NCBI RefSeq assembly: GCF_019059575.1
Contig: NW_024882786.1
Coordinates: forward strand, 1-64,000
From: Amphibalanus amphitrite
Lineage: Eukaryota; Arthropoda; Thecostraca; Balanomorpha; Balanidae
Length of the DNA: 64,000 nucleotides
Direction: 5' to 3'
The notes beneath the pieces are model-generated. The model ran no database searches. It was not told where the DNA came from and worked only from the letters and a program-made list of their open reading frames with translations. The first letter of the stretch is position 1, and every line of letters starts with the position of its first letter. Position numbers and translations under genes: made by a program. Shown one piece after another: positions 12,446 to 24,700 of this stretch.

Positions 12446-12890
12446 GGCCCTGTTCAAGTGTCCGCGGCCGCCGCGGCTCCCGCGGCCAAAAAGGCGGAGC
12501 TTAGCTGGCGGCCAATCAGGCGAGAGCAGCATTCTGGGTAATGCGTAGCTCTTCCTGCGGCTCCCGCGGTCGCTCGGGAGCGACCGCAAGGAAACTTCGA
12601 CATAAACTGCGCGCGTGAGACAAAACACTGCGGATTTCGCTCTTTGTTTCGGTAGATTTTATTATGTTGTTAAGGTATAATTGCTTCAAAAAGGTACTAG
12701 TTGAAGTAACAAAGCCATTGTAAAGCAATAACCCACGAAATTTTGATCAGCATCTCCTTTCAAAACAACCGTGCCATTCTCGTCGCCGGCGGCAGCGGCC
12801 GCAGCCGCAAGGGTGTTCAACCTAACCGAAATTAGGCTCCGCCTCCCGGCCGCGGGAGCCGCGGCGGCCGCAGAGCACTTGAACAGGGCC
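12446..12890. mobile_element. 445-bp MITE with long GC-rich inverted repeats
   Basis: The termini GGCCCTGTTCAAGTG and their inverse continue into inverted repeats of about 60 bp containing CGGCCGCCGCGGCTCCCGCGG. The direct repeat AGG flanks both sides (12443-12445 and 12891-12893), an apparent 3-bp target duplication. Non-coding. The superfamily is unresolved; a Harbinger-like origin is possible from the 3-bp duplication. Confidence 0.78.
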
Positions 12891-12893
12891 AGG

Positions 12894-13519
12894 TATACCA
12901 AATACTCTTAATTACCTACGCTCGCATAAATATTCATTAAAACGCATTGATGCTTACCTTTTACAGGGGCTTCAGGGCTTAAGTTCTTTAGGTAAATATG
13001 CACGAATGAATCCCAAACTATGCGATCCGCGCGTGGTGGCCGGCAACGGCAACCAAGGTGACAACCGACAAATGACACGTGCACGTGCAAGACACGTGTT
13101 TCTATAGGCATGCAAATAAAAATGCACAAATACACCCGTGTTTATAATCTGCCGCAGGCCTATTAGTGAGCTGATGAGCTCAAGGTGATAAATATCGGTG
13201 ACCTCTCGAATTACGAAAATTTTATTATGTCATCGAATTTTATTGATATAAATTGCTGATATGCACCTTTGTTTTTGTGCCTAAAATTTTTATTGCCTTT
13301 TTCTACTTCGATGTATAAAATAAAAAGAATAATAGATTCAAAAAGAGCATTTAAATACCTATTATTCTAATATGATGTCATTTACAGCAAGAACGAACTG
13401 CGTTGATTTCCGTTTCCGACAGCAGATGCTATATTCCGAGCTGAGCTTTTCGAACACGATCGCTTATTTATTGCCGCGAAATTTTGAAGCAAAAGCGCCA
13501 ATCGGTAGAGATAATTGCA
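12894..13519. other. AT-rich spacer
   Basis: No gene or structured repeat was recognised. It lies between two DNA transposons. Confidence 0.5.
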
Positions 13520-13527
13520 TTATAGAG

Positions 13528-14144
13528 CAGTGCTGCCAGATTTGGAGGATTTCCGCAAATCTGGAGGATTTTGAACTCTATTTGCGGACAAATTTTGCTT
13601 TTGGAGGATTTTTGATTCTGGAGGAAAATCTGGAGGATTTGTCGTACGATTAGTATATTCAATTTCATGGAAAAATATAACACATTCAAGACTAAAAAGG
13701 CATTTTCCTGCCCAGCGTCACCCTACCCGTTATGATATATTACGTCCTTTATCACCGTGAGACTGCAAAATGTCTCAGTCTTTAGCTATATCTACGAGGG
13801 TACCAAACTACTGGCGGATCTAAGGGGGACATTTGGGGAATGGGGCAAATGCCCCCGGCCCTCTGCAGCGCCTGAAGTCGACGAAAATTTTCGTTTTTTT
13901 TTTTGGAGGATAAAACGAAAACTAAACAACTTTTATTAGAAAAAGTATCTTTTAAACTGCACAGCAGTGCGAAAGGATTCGAAATCCGATGAGTTTTTAG
14001 AATTTGGGGAAACTTTTTTTGGGGGTATAGCCCCCCGCAGCGTCCAAGACCGCCTTTCTATATCTACCAATAGGATTTGGAGGAATCTGGAGGATTTTTG
14101 TAACTGATCTGGAGGATTACAGCCTTCCCCATCTGGCAGCACTG
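13528..14144. mobile_element. non-autonomous hAT element
   Basis: Ends are CAGTGCTGCCAGAT and inverted ATCTGGCAGCACTG, flanked by a perfect 8-bp direct repeat TTATAGAG (13520-13527 and 14145-14152). An 8-bp duplication with CAGNG-type ends is the hAT signature. The subterminal motif CTGGAGGATTT recurs many times near both ends, as hAT transposase-binding repeats often do. The 617-bp body has no transposase and seems to hold a nested GC-rich insert around 13810-13900. Confidence 0.9.
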
Positions 14145-14152
14145 TTATAGAG

Positions 14153-15196
14153 TTCAGTCACTGAGTTCTCTATATACCGTGAGTCACTGGATGTATACGG
14201 CCTTGAGTGGATTGTATATTTGCAGGGTATATTGATTGGTTGGACGCAAGAGCTAAGCTGCTACGCGCCCTAACCCAAAACAATAGGTTATATTGAAATA
14301 GGGTTAAAATATCAATATCTTTGAGTCTGACGGGAAATCAGACAGGAAATCGAAGGGGTCAGGGTGGTAAGCGGCAATTATTCATTGTAAATGAGTTGTG
14401 GATGTCCTGCTGAATATTTCACTTTACATTATCGGTTTTTGCGCAATAAAAAGTGGAATCAGAATGCAGGCACTCAACGCGAGAAAGTCTTTTCTGTTGT
14501 CTCTTGACATCAACCCGCACCAGGCCAGTGCTCCGTGACTTCTGTGCCGGGCTGGGCGACCCTGACCCACTCCTTCGTAGTCTGTTTAATTCAGCTCCTG
14601 GGCCATGTAGCGACCCGCGGTAAGCAGCATTCAAAATAGGTTAAAAAATTGACAGAAACACTTCAGTAATTTTTTGGGTCAGGTCAAAGGTCAGGTCGCC
14701 AGACGGCCAGAGGTTCAGTTCAGTTCAGTTAAGTTGATTTTATTGAGTGATAAAAACAAAACAAAGTTCAATGGTGGATCGGCACAAAAGATAAACCTAA
14801 ATTAAAGCGCCTCTCCAAAATCAAAACAAAACTGACAATATTGGCACCGATATCAAAATACCAAGATATACATTTTGTACATGCTTCTACTCTTATCATT
14901 CGCTGAAAGTTTCAAGGCGATTGTTCAGTCGGTGTCGCTATGATGAGGATTTAATTTTTTCTGAGGTGAGGTCACTTGACGTGACCTGGTGACCTGATCT
15001 TGAGAGCCCTGGGTCTGAAATTTTTCACAACATGTGCGGAAAAGATGCATGAACAGGTGTGCCAAAAACGGCGCCGCGGAGCGCCGCCGTTTTTGAGATA
15101 TCTGTGAAAACCGCAGATCACCCCTCCCCCGGCCCGGCGCGGGTTAACGTGAGCAATATTTGTATTTTTGGTTGTTTCACTACCTATTAAACAAGA
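14153..15196. other. spacer with repeat fragments
   Basis: No gene. About 35 bp near 14238-14280 (GGACGCAAGAGC...CTACGCGCCCTAACCCA) repeat a segment near 11830-11870 inside the 1.4-kb transposon. A CAGTT pentamer run lies near 14705-14725. Confidence 0.5.
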
Positions 15197-15430
15197 GGAG
15201 CGCTCTGGTCTAGGGGTATATTCCTTACCTTTAGATTCAGCCATCCTGGTTTAATTCCTGCCCCGGGCAATGCACATGGCATTGCCGCTTGGAACAGCAT
15301 GAGAGATCCAGCTAGCACTTTGTCGACTGGGTACAGGGTATGGTGCTAAGTCCAAACAAACCCACACCAACCAACCAACCAACCAATTAACCAACCAACC
15401 AACCAACCAACCAACCAGCCAACCAACAAT
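15197..15430 (+). mobile_element. tRNA-derived SINE with (AACC)n tail
   Basis: An A-box-like TGGTCTAGGGGTATA (near 15206) and a B-box-like GGTTTAATTCC about 35 nt later mark a tRNA-like head. A body of about 100 bp follows and ends in a run of CCAA/AACC units (15358-15430). Head, body and simple-repeat tail is the usual SINE plan. No duplication was confirmed. Confidence 0.6.
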
Positions 15431-15598
15431 AAAACATTCCATGATTCTGGATTCCAGGACAAATCTGTTATATCTTCCTTTTTCTACAGGGTGCTGGCCA
15501 GTTGCCTAACTATTTGTCAATATCAATGCAAGCTAGGTACCTGCATATGCATCACTGTCTGATATTGATAATTAATTCAAGTTCAAGCTGAAACCGTG

Positions 15599-15767
15599 AT
15601 GGAACTGACAGAGGGTGCTATCAGGCTCCTTGACAGCCAGGACTGGTTTGACCAGCTGCGAGACACAGTCTCCGAACTAGCCTGGGAGGGTGCTGATCTG
15701 CCACAAAGTGGACTCATTCTTCCTGTCACAGTTTGTGCAGACATCACGCACATCCTCGACTACTGCT
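15599..15767 (+). CDS. MCMDC2: MCMDC2 exon 1
   Basis: Begins ATG GAA CTG ACA GAG, with an in-frame stop 30 nt upstream. It ends at a consensus donor GTAAGT in phase 1. It encodes the N-terminal helices (EGAIRLLDSQDWFDQL). A truncated dispersed repeat begins only 11 nt into the intron. Confidence 0.75.
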
Positions 15768-18700
15768 GTAAGTAAAAACCAGTAAAACGCCTTTTGGGCG
15801 AAGAACGAGCGAGCGAGAATGAGATAGTGAGCCCTGCACGTGCGCAAAAGCACCCTTCTAACCGGTCGCTAGCGGTGTGCCAAATTTGAACGCAATCGGC
15901 CCAGCCGTTCCTGAGATCTGGAAAAGGCATTCTGCACGTGCGCACGTGCAAGCGAGGTCCAAACTGACTTTTGCACGGCACCCTGTTGTGCCGCTTCATA
16001 AGGCTGGTTCCCGTGACAGCGCTGTTAATTTTAGACATATATCAATTTTACCAGTGTTATCGAAAGTATGTGAAAAGGTGGTTTGCAATCAGCTCGCTTC
16101 TTATCTTGATACGACCTCTATTTTATCACCATCTCAGTATGCGCACCGCCGATATCACTCAACGGAGGATGCTCTCACCCACAGTGTATCTCTCACCGAC
16201 GCTGTCGAGTGGGTGACGCGCCGCGTCGACAGGGGTCACATTGTTGCCATCACGTCAGTGGACCTCAGTCGCGCCTTTGATAGTGTTGACCATGGTTACG
16301 AGTGAGCGAGCGCAGCGGGCGAGCGAGTTCATACTGAATTAAGGGAAAATCCTGAGTATGAGCGGCCGGCCGGCCGTGGGGACGCTGTTCAAAAGCTAAT
16401 ATCTTAGGAACGGGATATCCGATTGACAAGCGGTCTTCTTTACTGAATGTCACTTGGACGTAAAAGTTCTGTGGTGTGATGGCCACCATGCGTTCTTGCC
16501 AACCACCGCACGTGGCGCGTGGTTAAGTTGGACATTTTTTAAGAACCCTCAAAATTGCAACCTCAATAGCGGCACAACGGTTGGGCCGATTGAATTGGAA
16601 CTCGGTACACAGTTAGGTCTCCATCAGATAATTCATCTGCATGTGTTAAGGTTGGGGTGCTACAGCACGTGCGCACGTGCAGGGGGCGCTCCCAGATCTC
16701 GAGAACGGCTGGGCCGATTGCGCTCAAATTTGGTACACGGCTGGGGACCAGTTAGTAGGGTGCCGTGCAAAAGTCAGTTTGGACCCCGCTTGCACGTGCG
16801 CACGTGCAGAATGCCGCTTCCAGATCTCAGGACCGGCTGGGCCGATTGCGTTCAAATTTGGCACACCGCTAGCGACCGGTTAGAAGGGTGCTTTGCACAA
16901 GCCCGTTGGAAATACCTTCTCGCCCTTACGCACGTGCAGGGCTCACTATCTCGCTCGCTCGTTCTTCGCTCAAAAGGCGTTTTACTGGTATTTTATTGTC
17001 CAAGTTGAGCTGGTACGGTGTTGACCCCGGGTGGTTCGCGAGTTACCTCGGTGGCCGGCGGCAGGTGGTGAGAGGCAGCTCCCTATCCCTTCCTATGTCC
17101 CATGGCGTTCCGCAGGGCTCCCTGGTCGGCCCAATCCTCTTTAGCATCTTCACAAATGACCTACTTTCCTCATGGACGGCTCATTTCCTATGCAGACGAT
17201 ACCCAACTCCTCGATTCCGCTCTTCCCACTGACTTACCTGTCCTTAAAAAACAACAGGAAGACACCTTGCTCGCTGTCCAGTCCTATTACAAATCCAATT
17301 CCTTGAAAATGAATCCTAGTAAGACCACCCTGCTTCTTGTGGGTACTGGCCAGAACCTCAAGAAAACCTCATCCTTTTCCCTTACCATATCCGGTCGCGG
17401 ACGCGGTCACACACTACAACCATCCCCTTTTGTGAAGATGCTGGGAGTGACGGTCGACTCAACCCTATCCTGGGAAAAGCACATTTCAAATGTTGTCAAA
17501 AAGTGCAATTCCATCCTTCTATGTTTGTATAAAATTCGTCATCATCTTACCCCCGAGACCCGTAAGCTCCTTATCCAGTGCCATGTTTTCCCCCACATCC
17601 TTTATTGCCTCTCCGTCTGGGGCGGGGCCGCTCGCTGTCATTTACATAAGGTGCAGAAGATCCTGAATTTTGGTGCTAGGGTCGTCTCCGGGGCGCGGGT
17701 TTCTGAACATATTTCACCGGTGTTGAGAGCCCTCGGCTGGCATGACATTGCTGATCTTGTCGTCCACCATGACTGCTCCACTGTGTTCATTGCGCTCCGG
17801 AGGCGATCCGCTCCCTATTCACTCGGCGAGCCGCTGTGTCGCAGCGCTCAACGCGGGCAACGTGTGCCGGTGTACTGGAGCTGCCGGCTTACCGGCTGTC
17901 TATGTCGCGCCGGGCCTTGTCGTACCGAGCGGCCTCGTCCTGGAATCGCCTGCCGCCTGCCACCACCGGCTCTCGAACTAGAGCGGAGTTTCTACGACTT
18001 TTAAACTCGACATGTGACTAGCGTTTTGGTATTTTAGTACAATGTGTATGCGTGTGTGTGCTTGTATTTTATGTTTTTACTATTGTCATTGACTAGAAGC
18101 TGACACTAATCCATCATTGGAATGCTTCGCTAATTACGGAGCGAGCGAAGCGAGCGAAGTCTTTCCTTAGATTAACGGAAATTTCTGAGTATGAGCGGCC
18201 GGCCGGCCGTGCGGACGCTTTTGCGAGGCTTATATCTCAGCAACCACTTGACCGATTTACATGCGGTAAATTTTGTAGGGTAGCTTCATTCCTTCTACCA
18301 ACTATTGGACTATTCCTGATGCATGTGGGTGACCGCTTATGCACGTGCCACGTGCAAAACGAAGAGGTGTCAGTTTTGTAATTGTTGCAATATCTCGGTA
18401 ACTACTAACTACTTGGCCGATTGCGCTGAAAGTTGGCATGTAGGTAGGCACCCACTAGGCACTGCATATCCATGTGCCAGAGTTGGGGTGCTGCTGCACG
18501 TGCGCACGTGCAGGGGTCGTTTCTAGATCTCGAGAACGGCTCGACCGATTGCGCTCAAATTTGGTACACAGTTAGGGACCGGTAAGTAGAGTGCCGTGCA
18601 CAAGTCAGTTGGGACCCATTTTGCACGTGCGCACGTGCAGGGTGCCGCTTCCAGATCTCGAGAACGGCTGGGCCGATTGTGCCGAAATTTGGCACATCGC

Positions 18701-21700
18701 TAGAGACCGGTTAGTAGGGTGCCGTGCACAAGTCAGTTGGAGGTACATACCCCCTCGCAATTTCGCACGTGCAAGGCCCACCCTCTCGCTCGCTCCGTTA
18801 GTCGCCCCGAAAGGCGTTATACTGGTACAATATACATACATACCCTACTAACTGGTCCCCAACCGTGTACCAAATTTGAGCGCAATCGGCCCAGCCGTAC
18901 TCGAGATCTGGAAACGGCCCCTGCACGTGCAGTAGCACCCCAACCTTAACACATGCAGATGAATTATCTGATGGAGACCTGACTGTGTACCGAGTTTCAA
19001 TTCAATCGGCCCAACCGTTGTGCCGTGCCCGTTATTGAGGTTGCACTTTTGGGGGTTGTTAAAAAATGTCCAACTTTACCACGCGCCACGTGTGGTGGTT
19101 GGCAAGAACGCATGGTTGCCATCACACCACAGAACTTTTACGTCCAAGTGACATTCAGTAAAGAAGACCGCTTGTCAATCGGATGTCCCGTTCCTAAGAT
19201 ATTAGCTTTTGAAGAGCGTCCCCACGGCCGGCCGGCCGGCCGCTCATACTCAGGATTTTCCCTTAATTCAGTATGAACTCGCTCGCTCGCTGCGCTCGCT
19301 CGCTCGTAAAAAGGAATCTTGATCCATTTCAACAGCAGAGTAAGATGTTGATATACAAAGTTACAAAAACCTAAGGTCAGGTGATATGATTGAAGCCAAG
19401 TGATGAAGAGATGATGAGAGATCTGCAAGTTTAAGATGATCAAACTTTAAGATTGAAAACACTGGTTTTGTTTTGGCCATAATTTGTTTGACTAGTTGAC
19501 CTACTTCTTTGCCATAGGTGTCTTAATCTCAATCAGCAAATGCCATGTTTTAACTTGAAGGGTAGTTACCTGGCATAATTGTTAACATCAGTTGGTTTGA
19601 CAGATGATCTGGCTGAACTGATTGTGAGGCAGCCTCGCCAGGCAGTGAGCATTTTCCAGCGGCTGACCTGTCAGTCAGTGGCTGCTCTGGAGCTCCTGCC
19701 CGGGGTCACGCTGAAACCAGAACAGGTTAGTGATTTGGGCGGCTGTGGCCATGCTGACCTTGTACCATATCCTCCGATGTTCGACCAGGTGTCGTATATT
19801 CTTGTTTATGCTCTTCTGTTACTCTATGAGACATATATGGCCATTGTGACATGAAGCCCAGCGACCTGATCCATACTTTCACCCTCATTAGGTGCTGGTG
19901 ACCCTTCGTCCATATAATCTGGTCTGCTCCGCCACCTCAGTGACAGAGGTCACTGGTCACATGATCGCCGTCAGCGGCATCCTTCTATCACGCACCCTGC
20001 CAGAGAAGTTTGTGTGAGTAGGTCCACTTCAGATCTTACATCCGACCATTTTTCCCATTCATTTTCTGCTCAGAGCTACGTTGCTCTGGCCTTATGTGAT
20101 TAAAGTAGAATGATTAGATTTTATCAGATCGATCAGATCAGATCAGATCAGAATCAGATTACCTACCATCAATCGTCAGATTTGTCATTTGTTAACTCGT
20201 CGTAGAACTCCGATAAACCTAAGTACTTACTTAGACCGGGCGGACATTCGTTGATCACCGTCGTCCCCCGTTTGTCGGCAGGGAATGTATGCGGCACGTG
20301 TGTGAGAACTCGTACTGCGCGGAGGAGCTCATCAGCGTGTTCGTGCCGGGCCGACCCCCGCCGGGCACCTTCACTGACTGCACCAACTGTGGCGCTAATC
20401 TGAGGTCAGTTGTGCCCGAACGGCGAACTCGGTGAGAAGGAGCATCTTGTCGCAAACGACCTAGTAGTTGATGGAAACCTCAAAGTTGAGGTGCACCCAC
20501 GATAAACTAACAGGAATTTTACGTCCAGGATACGGAGGTACTGCTCTAAGCGACGACGAAGCTCACTGGTAATGACTAGGTGTAGGACTGAAACATGCCC
20601 GTTTGTGGATCTTAGTGATTGATTGCGGCAAGGAATCAATTGTCAGTGGAGGCTATGACAGCATTTTCCGACCATTTTCGGATTTAGCCGACATCGACAT
20701 TAAATTCGTTAACTCCATGCAATGACGAGCAACCTCTTTCCATCCATCGCAGGGGGCAGTTAAACAGCATAATAAAAATCAATGAGCTATCCGGATTACT
20801 AGCTGTTATGTTATATAAACTATTACACCGTGCGATGACGTGTTTATGTTGGTGCTCGCAGAGAGGACGTGGGCTGCCGTCGGCTCTCGGAGGCGACTGA
20901 GGGATTTCTGGTGCCGCTGGAGGCGCTGGAGGCCCCCCTGAAGCCGTGCAAAGGGCGCTTTCAGTCGGTCCGCGTCGTCTTCCGAGGCGAGTCGCTGTTG
21001 CTGGAGGTCTAACCGTCGTCCCGTAATAAATCGTCGCCCCCGTAATGTTGGCCTTTACCCCACTAATCGAAGATCCTAGTGTTCAGACTTTCAGATTGCC
21101 TCTTTTCTGACCTCAGGTCACTACTCTGACCCCAGGTGACCTGTGCTGTGACCTCGGTCATTACTCTAACCAAAGGTCACTGCCTCTGACCCTAGGTCAC
21201 TGTCTCTGACCTCAGGTAACCGGTGACCTGTACTACTCTGACCTCAGGTCCCTGCTCCGACCCCAGGTGAGCTGTGCCGTGACCTGCACCTGGGCGGCCG
21301 GTACCGTGTCGTCGGTCAGCTGGTGAAGGTCTCGGAGGGCTCCAGCTGCCGCCTCACCCTGGAAGCTGCCAGCGTGCGGCCCATCCCGCTCTCCATCTAC
21401 GCGCAGCCGCTGGTCTGCGCCATATCGCCCGTGAGTGATGTACCCGCTGCTTCACTGTTGTCACTGATGTCTCCCGTGTTCAGCCGATAAACAACCTATT
21501 AACCGTGCAGCCCATAAACCGCCCCCTCTCGCTCCCCAGGTGATCGAGACGCTGTACCACGACCGTCGCTTCTCGCCGTGGAGTTTTGCGCTGAGCCTCG
21601 CGTACGTGTTCGCGAGCGGTCTGTCGCCGGCCGGCACCTACTTCCGACTCAAACTGGGCATGCTGCTGAGTCTGGTGGCCTGTGGCGCCATACGGGTAGG

Positions 21701-24700
21701 TGGGCTGACCTATACGGGTAGGTGGGTTGACCTATACGGGTAGGCGGGAGGAGCCTATACGGGTAGGCGGGCTTACCTATACGGGTAGGTGGGAGGAGCC
21801 TATACGGGTAGGCGGGTTTACCTATACGGGTAGGCGGGAGGAGCCTATACGGGTAGGCGGGAGGAGCCTATGCGGGTAGGCGGGAGGAGCCTATACGGGT
21901 AGGCGGGTGATTAGACGGGTAGATGGGCAGCGGGGGAATAAACGATAGGGTGGAGCGACTTGAGAGCACAGCTTGGGCTTGGAGTAATGATAGTTGGCTC
22001 GTGACCTCACGTTATGACTAAATCGGCATAGCGCTACTTTCTCGGTTGTATTTATTTTTATTTTAATGAATTACGGAGACTGACTGATGGTGGATTTCTT
22101 CCTTTTGACAGGGTTCGCCAGTGTGTCAGTGAACTTGATCTACATTCATCGATTCCAGCCTCCGACACATTCAATTTTACCTTCGTCGCCCCAGTGCATC
22201 AATCGCTCTTCTGCCCAGGAAAGCAGTAACGCACGGAAAAATACACCATGTCCCGCCACCAAACTGCCCACTCCCTCTCTCTGTCCCTCTCCCTCCCTCC
22301 TCACCCCTCCTCTCTCCCTCCCGCACCGCAGCACAGTCGCCTGCAGCCGCTGCTGGCGGTCGGGCCGGACGTGGGCTCCCTGGTGCGACTCCTGAGCCAC
22401 GGCGCCGGTCTGGCTCGCCGCTGCGTTCGACACACCTGCCCCGGACCGCTGGCGGGCCGGGCCGCGCGGCCGGCAGTCGGCGGGGCGGCCCGAGCTGAAC
22501 TGGAGGCTGGCTCACTGCTGCTGGCGAGGGGAGGAGTCTGCCTGCTGGGGGATCTGAGCAAGTACCGCAGGGAGGCGCTGCACACACTCCAGAAAGGTGA
22601 GAGGGGTGGTCGAAAACTGAGACTAGGGGTGGGGTCGTTAGTGATGGGCGAGGAGGAGCTGGGTAGATAGAATGGGAGCCCTGTCACTGAACAGGTTCAC
22701 AGCTATCGTGTTTGAGTTGTGGGAGAGTGATGAGGCAGTTAACCTCTTGAAGCTGCCTGTAATGGAAAGTCAGGGCATTTATGATATGTGCTCCACGTTT
22801 ACAACATCTTCTGTAACTCTGCCTTGCTTCTTTTGATGCAGGTCTTCGCCGATCGTCAGACATTGCATTGGTTGGTCTCGGAGTTGAATTCATGTCCATG
22901 TTCCAGGTCTGGAGGTGGGCTCAGTCAGCGTGGTCTGTCCCCAGGTCTGGAGGACCGGACTCAGTCAGCGTGGTCTGTCCCTGTCCCCAGGTCTGGAGGT
23001 GGGCTCAGTCAGCGTGGTCTGTCCCCAGGTCTGGAGGTGGGTCTGTCAGCGTGGTCTGTCCCTGTCCCCAGGTCTGGAGGTGGGTTCGGTCAGCGTGGTC
23101 TGCCCGGCCTCCCTGTCGGGTACCGGGCGGCCCGAGTCTGTGTCGATGCCGCTGCTCTGCCAGCCCTGGGCCGTGTACGACTGTAAGCCGACCGGCGGCA
23201 CGGACCTGAACTCCAGCCTGGTTAGCGACTCGGCCAGTCTGGTGGGCACGCAGACCAACGCCCTGCCGCGCACACTCACAGAGTGAGTACCTATGAATCC
23301 CCACACCCTCACGGCTCACACTGTACTTAGTACTTGCTGGGTCACAAACGGACGCACTGCCGCGCACCCTCACAGAGTGAGTACCAGTGGCATATCGCGC
23401 CTGGGAGATATTTTGTTATCGTTAGCAAAAAAGGTTAAATATGGCGCCGTGGGTGACCCGTCTATGAGTGAGTCCTTACAGGGTGTTTTGTTGTGATGTG
23501 TGGAGTTTGATCTAATGCACCTCCCGTTCTCAACTCTCTGGTATGGTGCTGTGACGTCCTATTTGATTACATCCATCTTCCTTCCCCGCAGGGCGTTCGG
23601 CGTGGTCTACTACACCGAGTCAGCCGACGACTGTGATGACCTGGCCTGTGACCTGGCCACCTGCCAGCTGCTGATGGCGGCCGGCGGCGGGCGGGTCGAC
23701 CAGCAGCTGGTGCCGGACAAAGACCTGACGGCGGTGGGTGAGAGGCGGATGGGGTAGGGTCTGTATGGCCGCCGGCGGCGGGCGGGTCGACCAGCAACTC
23801 GTACCGGACAAAGACCTGATGACGGTCGTGAGCGGATAGGGTAGATCGAGACATCGTGATTGGGTGGAGGTTAAAGGCAGGTGTCTTTTCTAAGTGAATG
23901 GATGAGCTGAGGATCGAGTGATGGCAGTTGAGAAGCAGGTTATTTTGTGTGAGTGGAAGGGATAGACCAAGACCCGATGTCAGTCATGTGGGTAGGGGAG
24001 CAGGATGTCTGGTATTGAGAGGTAGACTAGGAGCGTGCAATGAAAGCGGACTGTGTTGTCAGAGCTGGAACCAGACCGCAGATGAGTCATCCAGCATTTG
24101 TAGCGCAGCCTTTGTCCATCCTCCCCTGACCTCTCTCTCCTGCTGTGCACTCTGTCAGTTTCTGGCGGCGGCGTGCGAGCTCTCTCTGGACCTGGAGCCG
24201 GACGCCGAGCGGTTAGTGCGCCGCTACTTCGTGGCCAGTCGGCGGGTGCGCACCTCCAACGTGCCAGACGTGCCCGTGGCCGCCGTCAGCACCATGTGAG
24301 TTACTGGGGTGGAGGGTGTGCACCTCCAACGTGCCAGACGTGCCTGTGGCCGCCGTCAGCACCATGTGAGTTACTGGGGAGAAGGGTGCGCACCTCCAAC
24401 GTGCCAGACGTGCCCGTGGCCGCCGTCAGCACCATGTGAGTGACGGGACTCCGTAGGGGGTGGGCGCAGGTCGAGTTGGTTGTCACTGTCTGCCGTTGAT
24501 CGTCACTCTGCTGGTATCGACTTTATTGTGTTTAGTAAGCAGTTAAAACATTGGAGAATGCGAGCATATGATAGGGACCGCTGCCTATCCTGTGCATTCA
24601 TCCCGTTCCCTACTCATCCTGATTCGATACTTGGTGTCTGGACCTCAACTCTAGCCCCACTTCTTCTGTTTCTTCACCCTCCTCAGTGCGATAAAAACCA

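Noticed and set aside
21100..21260. AGGTCA half-site clusters as nuclear receptor elements.
   Set aside because: TGACCTCAGGTCA motifs are real, but are better explained as copies of the acceptor. Similar TGACC runs occur near other acceptors here. No binding evidence.
21687..21915. CRISPR-like regular repeat array.
   Set aside because: Eukaryotic intron context, no unique spacers, and the unit equals a splice donor.
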